This document shows positions 19,916 to 31,626 of a DNA stretch of 64,000 nucleotides, piece after piece (positions within the stretch are counted from its first letter, which is position 1; each line of letters opens with the position of its first letter). The DNA comes from Richelia intracellularis HH01 (GTDB lineage: Bacteria; Cyanobacteriota; Cyanobacteriia; Cyanobacteriales; Nostocaceae). Position numbers and translations under genes: made by a program. The DNA lies in contig NZ_CAIY01000052.1 in the NCBI RefSeq assembly GCF_000350105.1, positions 1 through 64,000 on the forward strand, in the 5' to 3' direction. The notes under the pieces are model-generated. The model saw only the letters and a list, made by a program, of their open reading frames with translations. It did no database searches and was not told where the DNA came from.

Positions 19916-22486
19916 TGTGATTACTAATATGTGCGGAATTTGGGAGCAAAGCCAGCTAATTTTAGAATTAAGATGTTAACAGGCTCTAGCTTTCAGGTAT
20001 GTTTTACCATCTAAACCAAAAATGAAATTGATATGAGCATGGCCCCCTAGAGGGGCTAATTTTAATTTTTTATTGGTATTCAATATATCTCTAGTGTGAA
20101 GTTTTTGCAGAGATAATGCAGTGGAGATGCGAATAAGACAAAATAAAAATATTGAATTTAGATTGATTTAACATTGCTGTGAGATTAATACACAGTAATC
20201 ATTTACAGTATCTTTGCTACATTAGTAAACTCCCATGGTATAACATTCTGGTTAAGAGATTAACAGAATTAAAAGTTTTTTTCAGTTCTTCCTAACTATT
20301 GCTTTTCCCAATTATTGAGTATCAATATTATTAGCACTAATAGGATGTAGTTTTGGCTATATCATACATGAACTACTTGTATATTATAAGACAATTCAGA
20401 TTCATTATATTAAAAATTATCTAACTTATTCAATCTGATTGTCCTGATTTGAGATCAAAATATCGCTACCCTATTTCACCGTAATAAAAAGCACTTGATT
20501 TGTAAAACCACCTGATGTACACCTGTAATACTATTAACAATTTACAAGGTAATTATCTTGAGTAATTTATACTTAATTGATTTTATAACCAGGAGTATTT
20601 TGCAATAATTTTGTTAATTACTGAGTAATTCAAACTCAATACTGAACAAGAACCCCTCAAACACCCTAATTTTTCTGTATGTTTTCATATCTGAGTCTGA
20701 AACCCCAACTGCTTTCAGGTAAGCTTCTTTAAACCCAATAAATCAGTCTGAACAACAGTTACAATATTAGGGGTGCCATATGGCAAATTATTTACCAAAG
20801 AATACTTGGAAAGTAAAAGATAAACTTTAAAGCTTACAAAAAACACACATCCAAACAAAGACCAACTTGCCGTTGCCACCCAATCTTGGCAAAAATAGCA
20901 AATTTCTTGGATCTACACCGCAAATTAATTTCAAGCAAGTGGTTATATAACATATAATTTGTTACATTGACCAATATTTGGATAATCAATATCAAGTCAG
21001 CAATTAATATTGGGCTATGGTTGAGAAACCATGAAATTTAACTATTATCAAAGAGGAATACCTAAAGTTATATGATAATTAGCACACAATCAATTAAAAT
21101 AAACGCAAATATATCAAAGATACTTAATATAAAGTAATTTCATCAATAAATATAGCCTCACTTCTTTGACAACAAGATAAGCCCAATATTTATTTTATTA
21201 ATACGTCTATAAGCCACTTTAAATACTTACAAATAAACAATATGAAAGTACTTTTACCTAAAAATTTATATTGCTAGAGTATTAGTACTACAAACATCAT
21301 CATAATTCATAGTAGCAAATAATAAAGGATAGTAATCATAGTCCTAGTGATTACCACACTAAACTAGCATCTTTTGTTCTGCTCAATAGTTAAATTGACT
21401 TTTGTCATAACAGCATTTCACCATAGACATCATTAAAGATATAAAATAATAGATAATTGGCAATACTAGCGTGATTTCAAAATGCTAGCAGTCATTTACT
21501 AATTGCAGTGACCAAACTCTCCACAAGTATTTTTATGGTTTATAAACTTGAATATTTGACTCAATGCACAAAGTCATTATAACTAATGAAGTACTTTTAT
21601 TCAAGTAAAACTAGCAATAGGAGAAACTCTTTTCCCCTTTGCCTACCACAAACAGCATGTAATCATTCTTATTGATGAAATACCTATATGTTGCCAAACT
21701 GGAATATAAAACAAGCTTTAAAATGTTACAAGTATAGGTGCGATAAATTTTCATACAGTAAACATAATAATATTTTGTCATATGCTTTCGATACCGATTA
21801 GATCATTACCAGCTAAACTTTTCTACAAATTTCACTCCAGAGTGTTACTAAATTAGAAAACCGCTAAGTCCAGGTAAGAATAGCAACATGTAAATATCTA
21901 CTTCTTAACTTTTCGATATATATCAAATTTAGATAAAGCCCATTTTCCCAACTATTAGAAGAAAATTTGCCAGAATTGTGGTTAGGCTTGTCATAGTCAA
22001 AATGGGAACATCTATAACAATATAAGGAATAGTAATTATGGTTTTATCAGATGTGACCTAATTCTGAATCATTAAAGATATTTGCAAAGTAATTACTACA
22101 TTTACTGCTGATATTTTTAAGTTCATCTACTCTAAATTAACTGTCCTACTATAATAAACATCTTTTGTTAGATGGGGATACCATAGCTAGTAATTTGAGA
22201 CTTTCCGCTATCATAAAAAAAATGATTTTATTTGGGTGTAGTTTGGTGGTTTATTCTAATATTCGACTAATGACAAGCGGAATATCTACTGGTAATAGTC
22301 TGAGGAACTTTAAATCAAGGGATATTCAATCAAGTCAAGATAGTTTAATAAGTAAATCATTAATTGAATTTTATTTTTGATGAGGTAGCGAAATCGTAAA
22401 AGAAATTAATAGAAATCTTCTCTTCATGAGGAATATTATCTAAAATATAAATAACTTCCATAAATCAATTTATAGGAAATAGGTAA
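19916..22486. other. 2.6-kb gene-free region
   Basis: AT-rich and stop-dense on both strands. An open frame at 22165-22380 has no ribosome-binding site or familiar content and is probably chance. The last 40 bases carry AGGAAATAGG ahead of hisH. Confidence 0.45.
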
Positions 22487-23122
22487 ATGGCATTAATTAC
22501 AGTTGTTGATTATGACATGGGAAATTTACACTCAGTCTGTAAAGGCTTAGAGAAAGCTGGAGCAAGCGCGAAGGTAACTTCTTCTGCAAAGGATTTGGAA
22601 GTAGCAGATGCTATTGTTTTGCCAGGAGTAGGTGCTTTTGATCCTGCAGTCCAAAACCTAAGAGAAAGAGGATTAGAAGAGCCCATTAAAGCTATCATTT
22701 CTTCCGGTAAACCATTTTTAGGAATATGTTTGGGACTACAAATTTTATTTGAATCTAGTGAAGAAGGAAAGGAACCTGGACTAGGAATTTTACCTGGAAA
22801 AGTAAGACGTTTTCGCCCAGAACCAGATTTAAGCGTTCCCCATATGGGTTGGAATCAGTTGGAACTAGCTCAACCAAAATGTCTTTTGTGGGAATATTTA
22901 TCTGCCCAACCCTGGGTATATTTTGTACATTCTTATTATACTGAACCCACTAATCCTGAAGTCTGTACTGCCACAGTTACTCATGGTAGTCAAACAATAA
23001 CAGCTGCAATTGCTAAAGATAATCTTATGGCTATACAATTTCACCCAGAAAAATCTGCCAATGTAGGACTGCAAATTCTCTCTAACTTTGTTTCCCAAGT
23101 CCGTGAAAAAATAGCTGCTTAA
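22487..23122 (+). CDS. hisH: Imidazole glycerol phosphate synthase, glutaminase subunit
   Basis: This 211-residue class I glutamine amidotransferase supplies ammonia to HisF in histidine biosynthesis; the AICAR by-product feeds purine synthesis. The catalytic triad is visible as C81 (FLGICLGLQ), H186 and E188 (IQFHPEKS). The oxyanion strand VLPGVGAF is at 44-51, and PHMGWNQL is at 118-125. Full length for the family. Its partner hisF is not in the window. rsmD follows 102 bases downstream on the same strand, and petG and a c-type cytochrome lie further on; this neighbourhood is familiar from cyanobacteria. Confidence 0.97.
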   Translation: MALITVVDYDMGNLHSVCKGLEKAGASAKVTSSAKDLEVADAIVLPGVGAFDPAVQNLRERGLEEPIKAIISSGKPFLGICLGLQILFESSEEGKEPGLGILPGKVRRFRPEPDLSVPHMGWNQLELAQPKCLLWEYLSAQPWVYFVHSYYTEPTNPEVCTATVTHGSQTITAAIAKDNLMAIQFHPEKSANVGLQILSNFVSQVREKIAA

Positions 23123-23224
23123 ATATAAAATAATTCTCTATATTTCTAAACGATTACCTGTACAGTATAAAAATATTTGTAGGGTAAACAATTACCTGTT
23201 TGCAAGTCTACTATTTTTACTACT

Positions 23225-23770
23225 ATGTCTTTGAGAATTTATGGTCATCGTCAGCTAAAAACGCTACCAGGAATGAATACTAGACCAACTAGTTCGCGGG
23301 TAAGAACAGCGATATTTAATATTTGGCAGGGGGCAATTACCAATTGTCATTGGTTAGATTTGTGCACTGGGAGTGGTGCAATAGGTGCAGAGGCTTTATG
23401 TAGAGGAGCCGAAGTCGTAGTGGGTATAGAAAAATCTACCTGTGCTTGTGATATTATTCGGCAAAATTGGCAGAAAGTTGCTGGTCAGTATCAGCAATGG
23501 CAAATTATTCGTGGAGACATTTTAACAAAATTAACATGTCTGACAGGATGGAAATTTAACCTAATTTATTTTGATCCACCCTATGCTAGCAAATTATATC
23601 AGCCGGCATTAGAGTTGATAGCGCAATATCAGTTATTAGATACCCAAGGAGAAATAGCAGTTGAACATAGTTCTCATGGTTGGTTAGCACCTACAATTGC
23701 AGACTGGGAGATATGCCGTGAGAAAGTTTATGGTAGTACTGGTATTACTTTCTACAGATATAGAAAATAA
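23225..23770 (+). CDS. rsmD: 16S rRNA (guanine966-N2)-methyltransferase
   Basis: A 181-residue Rossmann-fold methyltransferase that modifies G966 of 16S rRNA using SAM. Visible motifs are the N-terminal RPTSSRVRTAIFNIW, SAM-binding motif I WLDLCTGSGAIGAEALCRGA (44-63), and the catalytic DPPY (118-121) in IYFDPPYAS. The C-terminal ending YGSTGITFYRY is typical. Full length for RsmD. Confidence 0.93.
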   Translation: MSLRIYGHRQLKTLPGMNTRPTSSRVRTAIFNIWQGAITNCHWLDLCTGSGAIGAEALCRGAEVVVGIEKSTCACDIIRQNWQKVAGQYQQWQIIRGDILTKLTCLTGWKFNLIYFDPPYASKLYQPALELIAQYQLLDTQGEIAVEHSSHGWLAPTIADWEICREKVYGSTGITFYRYRK

Positions 23771-25905
23771 GGAGAAAAAACCGAGTTATATATTAATTAT
23801 CTTGGTGTGGAGTAAGATTTACTTTGAGAAAAGTGGAAGTTGCAATCATCTACTTGCCCTGGAATAGCATCATTTATAATATTCACTAATTCTCACATAC
23901 ATACAATAATAGTATGTTGTTTTGGATTGCATGACAATTTAGCCCAAAATAATACAATGCTGATCGATAATGAAACATTCTGAAATACTAATCTCTCTCT
24001 AATTTTTTCTGCATCTTTGAGTAAGACTATACTAAATATGACTAGTATATTTTTATAATATTTATAATATCGGTTAGTTTAAACAACTTCACATGAATAG
24101 TATAGCCGATTAAGATTGAGTAGCTTATTATTTTCTACCAAGGAAATTAATTTCTGGCATGATTGCAATTAAATATTAGGAAGCTAGCCTGTATGAATTA
24201 ATTTTTATTAGCACAATGGCTCCATGCATCTAGTCTCTTACACCAACTTGGGTGCTATTTATCATAGCTATGATGTGCTTTGTTATGTATATATATGCAC
24301 AAACAAGTATATCATAGGTGCAACTTTATAATTTAGTTTTCATGATTTTGCCAAATGATATTAAAATAAAGCTAATATATATGTACAATTTTTGTGCAAG
24401 ACAAAGGTCACGAATTTTAGAATTAAAATTGAACAATTTGGTTTTAGAATTCATCGACCACTATTTAGACTTTAAACGTTTAAAAATACAATACCCATAC
24501 AGTATTTCATAGTAGTTAATGCATCATTTTTTTCATTTAAGTAGTGGTCAAAACTAAGCTTTGAGCTCTGCTAGTTTTGTTTTTATACATTTTTATTGCT
24601 TCTAGGACCTCACATTGAGTAAATAGATCTGATTCAAAGTAGTTAGGTAATCAAAAGGAAGAACAAATTTGTGTTGCACATTATACATTGGTTAGAATAA
24701 CTTAAATATTTTGTCTCACATAGAATAATTAATAGAGAAATGTGGAAATAACTTGATATTTCTAAATAGAAGAGATGTCTTAGTAAGATTAGCATCAGTC
24801 ATAAGAAAAACATATTATCGTAAGTAGAGGAACGAAATTCAATATCAGGAATTGAAACATAAATATAGGGGTAAAACACTATAGCTAGCTTTTCTGTCCA
24901 GATAAGGAAAGTACGGATGATACAGACAAACTAATTGTTACTGTCTAATTAAAGTGGAGTGAAATAACCATTACAGTTTAAGTCGTGCCATGATAGGTGG
25001 AGGTACTTGCAACAATTATCAAATAAAGAATAACAGATTAAATTGCATAAGATACATTGATATATCCACAAATGTTTTATTGGTCTGAGTAGAATTTGGG
25101 TATTTGTGGTTTATACTTTATAGCTGGATGAATAATTATAGTGAAGCAAATCTAGGCAATATCAAATTATCCTAAATAGTACACTCTGGATGTGCATGTT
25201 GGTAAATTTGTAAGACTTTGAAGTCTATACTATAGTGCATAAATATTAGAACATTTTGAGTATTTAATATGCCTGAGCTATTAGATACCATTTTATATAA
25301 AATGACCAACTTCCCTTTTATATTTAAGATTAGGCTAATATTTCTATAATCAAAATGATTATTTCCCCCAAACCTTCTTATTCTCATATCAGCATGCAAG
25401 AATTTTGGTTGCCATTTTGAAATGTGGAATCTTCTAATTTTTAATTAAATAAGTTATATATTTATTTTTTTATGCAATCCTCTTACCTAAGATAATTAAA
25501 AAAGCTATACTAGTGTCCTTCTATAACTTAGTGTTGGTATATTCGGATCAAAAGCTAGAATCAGTATTAGCACTTACTAATATTTAGTAGTAAACCATAT
25601 TTTTAGTAATTTTCAAAAGATATCTAGCTGCTCAATCTCAATTTTTACTCTTTGCATAAATAAACATACCACGTACTTATTTCCTATAAGTACGGTTAGT
25701 ATTCCAACTATTATTCCTGGATATATTTCATGCAGTTTACTATATATTGAGATGGTATTTCTTTACAAATTCATCAGAGGTTATTAGCTTTGATAAAAGC
25801 TTCTATATTTTCAGTTAAATAGTCAAATAAGTCAGGAAGGTGTGGAAATAAAGGGGAATAATATTTTCTTAATTATCCACTTTATTTTTTCCTTCCCTAA
25901 ATAGA
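23771..25905. other. 2.1-kb gene-free region
   Basis: I see no intact gene. At 24216-24317 a short plus frame reads MAPCI, stop, then SLTPTWVLFIIAMMCFVMYI, YAQTSIS and a stop. This resembles a single-span membrane peptide broken by one TAG, but it may be chance. Confidence 0.4.
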
Positions 25906-26019
25906 CTAGCCTTTTAATTCGGTCGGACGCTTATATTGTTGGTAAGCAGCAAAAAGCAATCCACCAAGAGTTACAGGAATTAATCCAAGCACAATACCAC
26001 ATAGTAGGGGTTCAACCAT
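25906..26019 (-). CDS. petG: Cytochrome b6f complex subunit V
   Basis: A 37-residue single-span thylakoid membrane subunit needed for assembly or stability of the cytochrome b6f complex. The translation starts [20 protein letters not shown] and ends [17 protein letters not shown], matching PetG in length and in the MVEPLL and QYKRP signatures. An AGGAG ribosome-binding site precedes the ATG by 7 bases. It is encoded opposite to hisH and rsmD. Confidence 0.95.
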   Translation of the reverse strand: MVEPLLCGIVLGLIPVTLGGLLFAAYQQYKRPTELKG

Positions 26020-27358
26020 TTTTAGCTCCTAGTTATGTTTTTTAAACATATATTCCTACCTATAATCTTACCAAAGATAGCTCTAGATATAGGAGATGGG
26101 GTCAAGATTAATAAATAACTCAACAGGTAAATATATATCTAAGAATGAGGCTTTACAAGGTATATGAACAAAATTCATAATTGGAACAGATATATTTGGA
26201 AAGTTAAGAGTAATTGATTTCAAAGTCTTATAAGCATGTATATTTCTAGCATAAATCCGCGGCAAATATCTAGAGTTTATTATGATTTGCCCAAATAATT
26301 AAGATGTATAAAGGCAGCTTTAAATTTTTTTATCAAATCCGATTTTCTATTATATGGCAATATGAAATATAATATTACAGTCTACTTAGTTAGAATTTCG
26401 AATCAGACTAGCATTAAAATGCTAATCTCAAGTCATTTTATTTAAGAAGTTGATATTATTTATTGTAATTGTTAATATCTTCACTGGTGACAAAAGTATT
26501 CCATTCTATCTAATAGCAAATAGATGATACTAATATGGATCTTTTAAAATAATTAAGTACCATGAATATTTTTTTCTTATAGCATCAAATTAGGATAATT
26601 ATTAAACAAATTAATAGCAGGATCTGATAAATTATTTGTAACTCCGAAATTTTTGCTACCTAAATGAACTGATATTTCCCAATATAATTAAGGTAAATGA
26701 GTACTCCATATTAAACTAAATATAAAAAATATGATTTTCAAATACAAGTTTATTGGTAATTTTAATTAAATAATATGATTGTTTATCAGTGTTAATATCA
26801 TTTTCAGTTGAGATAATGTCATTTTCCTGTAATTTCATCCAATACCCTACGGATAAAACCTATGGTAATTTCATGTATGTTCTAATAATAGTTAGTAAAT
26901 ATTATAAATTGCTTTGTATTTTCCTTGTTTTATTAACTGGATTAGCTAGAAAAATAAACTTCCTTATATATCGATATTAATCATTAAATATATTGTTATT
27001 ACTAGTATTAATAGATTCATAGTTGGATGTTAATGTTCCTTTAAATATTTTTGGAAGGGGATCTGTCTGCTGTAATTGTGGCAGTATCTGTTTTTTGTTA
27101 GTGACTACTTTCCTCCTATTATATTTTCTCAGACTCTCACCCAATAAATTCTGGAAGTTTTTTTATATATGAAGAATAAATATATTATTTCAGTAGTAAA
27201 TGAGTATAATTACGGATGATGGGGAATACTTACTTACAAAATGGTCTTAATATTTTCATATGTCAGGATAAATATTTAATTTATGCTTGCAGACATAATC
27301 AAGAAATTTTAAGCTATGTGTATGAAATAAAAAAATTATGCCGCTCAATTTCAAATAA
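26020..27358. other. 1.3-kb divergent spacer petG / cytochrome
   Basis: No gene is supported. Two open frames of about 60 codons (26083-26265 minus and 26789-26980 plus) lack ribosome-binding sites and recognisable content. Confidence 0.4.
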
Positions 27359-27742
27359 GTGAAACTTTTGAATAACCAACTCACCAAACCCGAAATTTTA
27401 ACTCAACGGATCGCTTTAATTGTTGTGACAATTCTGTTGGCTATCCTTGTAGGTGTTTTGACTATTCGCATAGTGGAACACTCACAGCCTTATATGAAAG
27501 AGGTTCTTACCTTAAAAGGAAATCCAGAACAAGGAAGCGCAATTTTTCAAATTAACTGTGCTGGGTGTCATGGGTGGCAGGCAGATGGTTTGGTGGGGCC
27601 AAGTTTGCAAGGAGTTTCTAAGCACAAATCTAACTATGGCTTGATTCATCAAGTTATTAGTGGGGAAACTCCACCGATGCCTAAGTTCAAACCTAACACT
27701 CAGGAAATGGCAGATATTCTGAGTTATTTAGAAAAACTTTAG
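27359..27742 (+). CDS. cytM: Membrane-anchored c-type cytochrome, CytM-like
   Basis: This 127-residue class I cytochrome c has an N-terminal membrane anchor (about 18-37). Heme motif CAGCH is at 67-71, and a distal Met ligand is at M107 in GETPPMPKF. The compact ending MADILSYLEKL is typical. Size, the uncleaved-looking anchor and the sequence around GLVGPSLQGVSKHKS suggest the conserved cyanobacterial CytM family, which influences respiration and photosynthesis under dark or stress conditions. The start is a GTG, since no in-frame ATG lies before the anchor. The assignment to CytM rather than another small cytochrome is inference. Confidence 0.8.
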   Translation: MKLLNNQLTKPEILTQRIALIVVTILLAILVGVLTIRIVEHSQPYMKEVLTLKGNPEQGSAIFQINCAGCHGWQADGLVGPSLQGVSKHKSNYGLIHQVISGETPPMPKFKPNTQEMADILSYLEKL

Positions 27743-27794
27743 ATTGGAATTCTTCTATTCTTAGTAACATAAATGCTAGCCCTAAAAAAATTGT

Positions 27795-27872
27795 GGAGCA
27801 CTAGTTTGAATTTTTATTTGTTCCCATGAGTCTTTTATATTAAAAGGTATTTGACTAAAATGCTAGTGCTCC
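27795..27872. terminator. Inverted repeat after the cytochrome gene
   Basis: GGAGCACTAG (27795-27804) pairs with CTAGTGCTCC (27863-27872) across a 58-nt interval, 52 bases after the stop. The long loop makes it a weak terminator candidate. Confidence 0.35.
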
Positions 27873-29844
27873 TGTATTCATCTAGAGGGTAAGCGATTAA
27901 TTTTAGCGAAAGTCAATTTCAATGAATTGGCTCATAAATAATTATGACTCAAAACCAAAACATAAAAATTTTTTAGATTACTCGGTGAATTTAAGGGATA
28001 TTTCGTTTTTTGTGTTTTGGGCTTGAGTAACTTGCTACTAAATCAAAATATTGCAAAAATTTTGTATTTGTATAATTACCTAATATTAATAGCTTAAAAC
28101 AGCTATCTTATAGAAATTTTAAACTTAATATAGAAATGATTATCAATGATTGAGTTAATATAACAATTATTACCTCCTAGTAATTTTCTAGTACTATTAA
28201 ATTAGTCTAAAATCCAGGTCAAAATCTTTATAAACTATGATAATTGTTATATTCAGGCCATCTGAACTAAGAGTATATAATAATGTCAAAGTATTTATTT
28301 AACATTCATAATCAACAAAAACTATGAAAAGCAGTAGCATAGGTGTAAAGTTGCACATAACTCTTAACGACAATCTTAGAAAATCAGCTAAATATCTTGC
28401 CATATATACTCTACAGAGGATTATAACTTCAATACTTGCAATGTGATTGGTAGCCCAAAACTTTGCTGTGTCAAGAATTTATTTACCTTTATGCATCAAA
28501 ATCAAAAGCATCATTTGTCTGCCTAATGAGCCTGATATAGACAGACAGTTAAATCATCAATATTAATTTTGACCTTACATATATATATCATCTGAATATT
28601 TTCTCCTATATCTATTCACACCCGAGCAATAGCAAGTGCAGAAGTTTTCTTTCTATACCTACCCTATTACCAATTGAAATGGAAGGATGGTAATGTACTA
28701 AACAGCACTAGTAATACTTACTAATCATTGTACTTTACACACCACAATTTATTGCAGCACTCCAGGGCCTAGTACATGATATTCACATCAATTGTACATG
28801 CAAATTTACATTTGGCTATACCCTCACAATTGTATTTTGTCTTACCATCTACACTACTTGAGAAATATTGAAACCAATTTTCTGTTAACCATAACTGTCA
28901 CAGTAACACCAGTTCCACCCAGATAGAATGATTTGGGGTACCAATTTTTGAGTAACACTATAACTGATGTAGTATTAATTACTAACGCATATATCTTAAT
29001 TAATTTTGGTAACAGCGGTTTCTAGGAATATACTCATATAGTAATTATATGTATTCACACTTCTGGGAAAGTAAATTGTAATACCGGGTATTAATTATTT
29101 ATTATTGGGTAGTAATAATTTCTTGGCAAAGATTGTTTGTAGAGCCAAGATAATAACCAAACGAGAATATAATTTACCACCTAAGATTTTTAGAAATTCA
29201 AAGTTTCTTGTTTATTGGGATATAAAAACTACCTGGATAATACGACTAACTATAAGAATAAGAACTGATCACCTATTTTATGAAAGTTTTTCTATCCATG
29301 TCATTTCACATATCGAGATGCCTGTCAAGCAAGTTTGTTGATGAGACTTTCTAACTCCTTTGAGACGTTTTTAACTTCCAGAATTACATTCAATTTAACC
29401 CAGTATGAATAAAACTTCTAGCGCTGATTACAGAGTATATAAGCTATTATCCGTTCTTTAACATCAAACTCCCTTAATGTTTTTCTCACCACTTCAACAA
29501 AACTCACATATTGAATAACCATTACCACACTTTTAATGCAGTGTACCTGTCGGTAGCAATTTTGAAACCTTTTTATTACACAAACTCCTACTTCCATTTA
29601 GTTTATATATGTATTTTTAAAGTTCTATTAATTTTCCTATGGGATGCTGTATGATTTTTGAATATTCAATTATTATCAATATCTATCTACCTATTACCAA
29701 CTATTTCTAATATTTTAGAGTACAGTTTTAGAGATGGTGGTTTGCCTTAAAGGCACTTAAAATTTACAAGAACTAAAACGATGACGTAGATTTATGCAGA
29801 AACAACTTTGAGAATAAAAACATCACCTTAATATGTATGAATAA

Positions 29845-29873
29845 GATCAAAACTATCTTGACTAGTTTTGATC
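29845..29873. repeat. 11-bp inverted repeat
   Basis: GATCAAAACTA (29845-29855) and TAGTTTTGATC (29863-29873) form a perfect hairpin with a 7-nt loop, 0.48 kb downstream of the aminotransferase stop. Confidence 0.6.
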
Positions 29874-30351
29874 AATGATGTTACAACTTCTGAAACGACC
29901 TGAATCCTATTCATAAGAAGCATAATAGCATTTTGTATAAATCAAAATAACGAGCACTTATAATCAAATTAATTATAAATTATGCTATGTTATTAGTTTA
30001 ATTTCTAACTTAATTTAGATATAGTCTCCATACAAGTTGTTACTTCCAATAAATATTGTTTTAGATTAAACCATATAATTACTTTGTAAATATTTCCAAA
30101 GTTTTTATCCCCATACTTTCTTGGGGGATAATAAAAAAAACTTGCTGAGAGAAAGCATACAAAAATGCATGATATCCTGCAAATTTATTCTAATAGAGAG
30201 AATACTAGGGAAGGGGTCTTCATAAAGAACTAAGATAAGCTTGGTTCATGTACCATGGGTTTTATTATATTAGTAAAGTTTAGGTCAGATGCCCGAGATT
30301 TAATTGTTGATGGTCTCAGAAATATTAAATACCTGCTAATTAATGACCTAA

Positions 30352-31626
30352 TTATGAACTGAGTTGATAAACTGTTTGAACAACTGCTGCCAATAATTTC
30401 ATACCTTTAGCAATTTCCTCATTGCTACCTGTAAGACTAATACGCAAACATTGCTGTTTATGTTGCCATTCTTCCCGGAGACCAGGGAAAAAAGTACTGC
30501 CAGGAACAACAATTAGACCCACTTTTTTGAGTTGTTGGTAAAGTTGGTAGTCCGTAATTGGTAAATCCTTGAACCAAAGCCAAGCAAAAATAGCACCTTC
30601 ACCACGATGAAGGAACCAAGGTAAATTCTTAGGCATAGCCGAATTCAAGGAATCCTCTAACATTGTAAATTTTTTCTGATAAAAAGGACGGATAAATTGT
30701 TCACTAATATTAGCCAATGCACCAGAACTAATTGCATTAGCTGCTATAGCCTGCCCGTATCGAGATGAATGAATACACAAATTTGTTTGGAAAGATTCAA
30801 GCACTTGAATAAGTCTACTACTGCCAATAGCGATTCCAATTCTTTCTCCTGGTAATCCCACTTTGGATAAACTCATACAATGAATAACATTATCTCCAAA
30901 GACAGGTTTCATATCAGTATAATTCAATGCAGGGAATGGAGGAGCATAGGCAGAGTCAATTAAAACTGGAATATTATAGGGAGAGGCTAAGGCCGTAATT
31001 TTACCAACTTCATTGTCCGTCAGTATATTACCGGTAGGATTAGATGGACGGGAAAAAATTATACAACCTGTTCTTTCTGTAATCGACAATTGACTGAAAT
31101 CAGGGCGGTATTTAAATGTGTGGGCTTCCTCTTCTACATCTAGGGTAGGTTTATAAGCAACCAAGGCATCTTGGAACAAGCATATACCACCATAACCTGT
31201 ATAGTCAGGGCTAAGGGGTAGGACAATCTGCTTTATTCCCCCATTTGTTGTGAGTCCACCAAATGCATTTGCAGCACAGAAATAAAGACTTTGACTACCA
31301 GGAGTAATAAGAATATTGTTATTATTTAAATCCAACCCATAACGACGATTAAAATCACTGGCGATAGTCTCTATCAAATAAGCATAACCTTGGCTAGAAC
31401 CATAGCGGCAAACTACTTCTCCATACTCTGAACTAGCTAAAAGTTCTGTTGTACAGTCTCGCCATAATTGCTCTACTTCTGGCAAAATCAGAGGATTGCC
31501 AGCACTCAAGTTGATAAATTGCTTACCTGCTCCAGCTTGCAGGGTTTCAACAATATCTTTCATAATTGCCCTAACACCTGTTAGGTTTGACATTTGCTTG
31601 CCAATTTGAGAAAGAGCAGGATTCAT
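30352..31626 (-). CDS. avtA: Valine-pyruvate type aminotransferase
   Basis: A 424-residue fold-type I PLP aminotransferase. The order and wording of its motifs follow the AvtA family: N-terminal SGNP-like LSAGNPLILPEV (40-51), CRYGSSQGYAYL, LITPGSQSLYF (106-116), FSRPSNPTGN (191-200), the Asp/Tyr pair LIDSAYAPPFP, and the Schiff-base lysine K255 in SLSKVGLPGERIG. E. coli AvtA transfers amino groups between valine and pyruvate; specificity here is inferred and could differ. No ribosome-binding site stands out ahead of the ATG. It is flanked by long spacers. Confidence 0.85.
   Translation of the reverse strand: MNPALSQIGKQMSNLTGVRAIMKDIVETLQAGAGKQFINLSAGNPLILPEVEQLWRDCTTELLASSEYGEVVCRYGSSQGYAYLIETIASDFNRRYGLDLNNNNILITPGSQSLYFCAANAFGGLTTNGGIKQIVLPLSPDYTGYGGICLFQDALVAYKPTLDVEEEAHTFKYRPDFSQLSITERTGCIIFSRPSNPTGNILTDNEVGKITALASPYNIPVLIDSAYAPPFPALNYTDMKPVFGDNVIHCMSLSKVGLPGERIGIAIGSSRLIQVLESFQTNLCIHSSRYGQAIAANAISSGALANISEQFIRPFYQKKFTMLEDSLNSAMPKNLPWFLHRGEGAIFAWLWFKDLPITDYQLYQQLKKVGLIVVPGSTFFPGLREEWQHKQQCLRISLTGSNEEIAKGMKLLAAVVQTVYQLSS

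Larger units (their letters stand above)
27743..30351. other. 2.6-kb gene-free region
   Basis: No intact gene. A minus-strand segment around 28960-28740 reads in pieces like protein (YLGGTGVTVTVMVNRKLVSI in one frame, SSVDGKTKYNCEGIAKCKFA in another) and may be a frameshifted relic. An 11-bp hairpin lies at 29845-29873. Confidence 0.4.

Noticed and set aside
22165-22380. Plus-strand open frame of 71 codons upstream of hisH
   Set aside because: No ribosome-binding site and no protein-like motif; compatible with chance.
24216-24317. Single-span peptide-like frame with one TAG (SLTPTWVLFIIAMMCFVMYI)
   Set aside because: Resembles a small membrane subunit but matches none I know, and is short enough to be chance.
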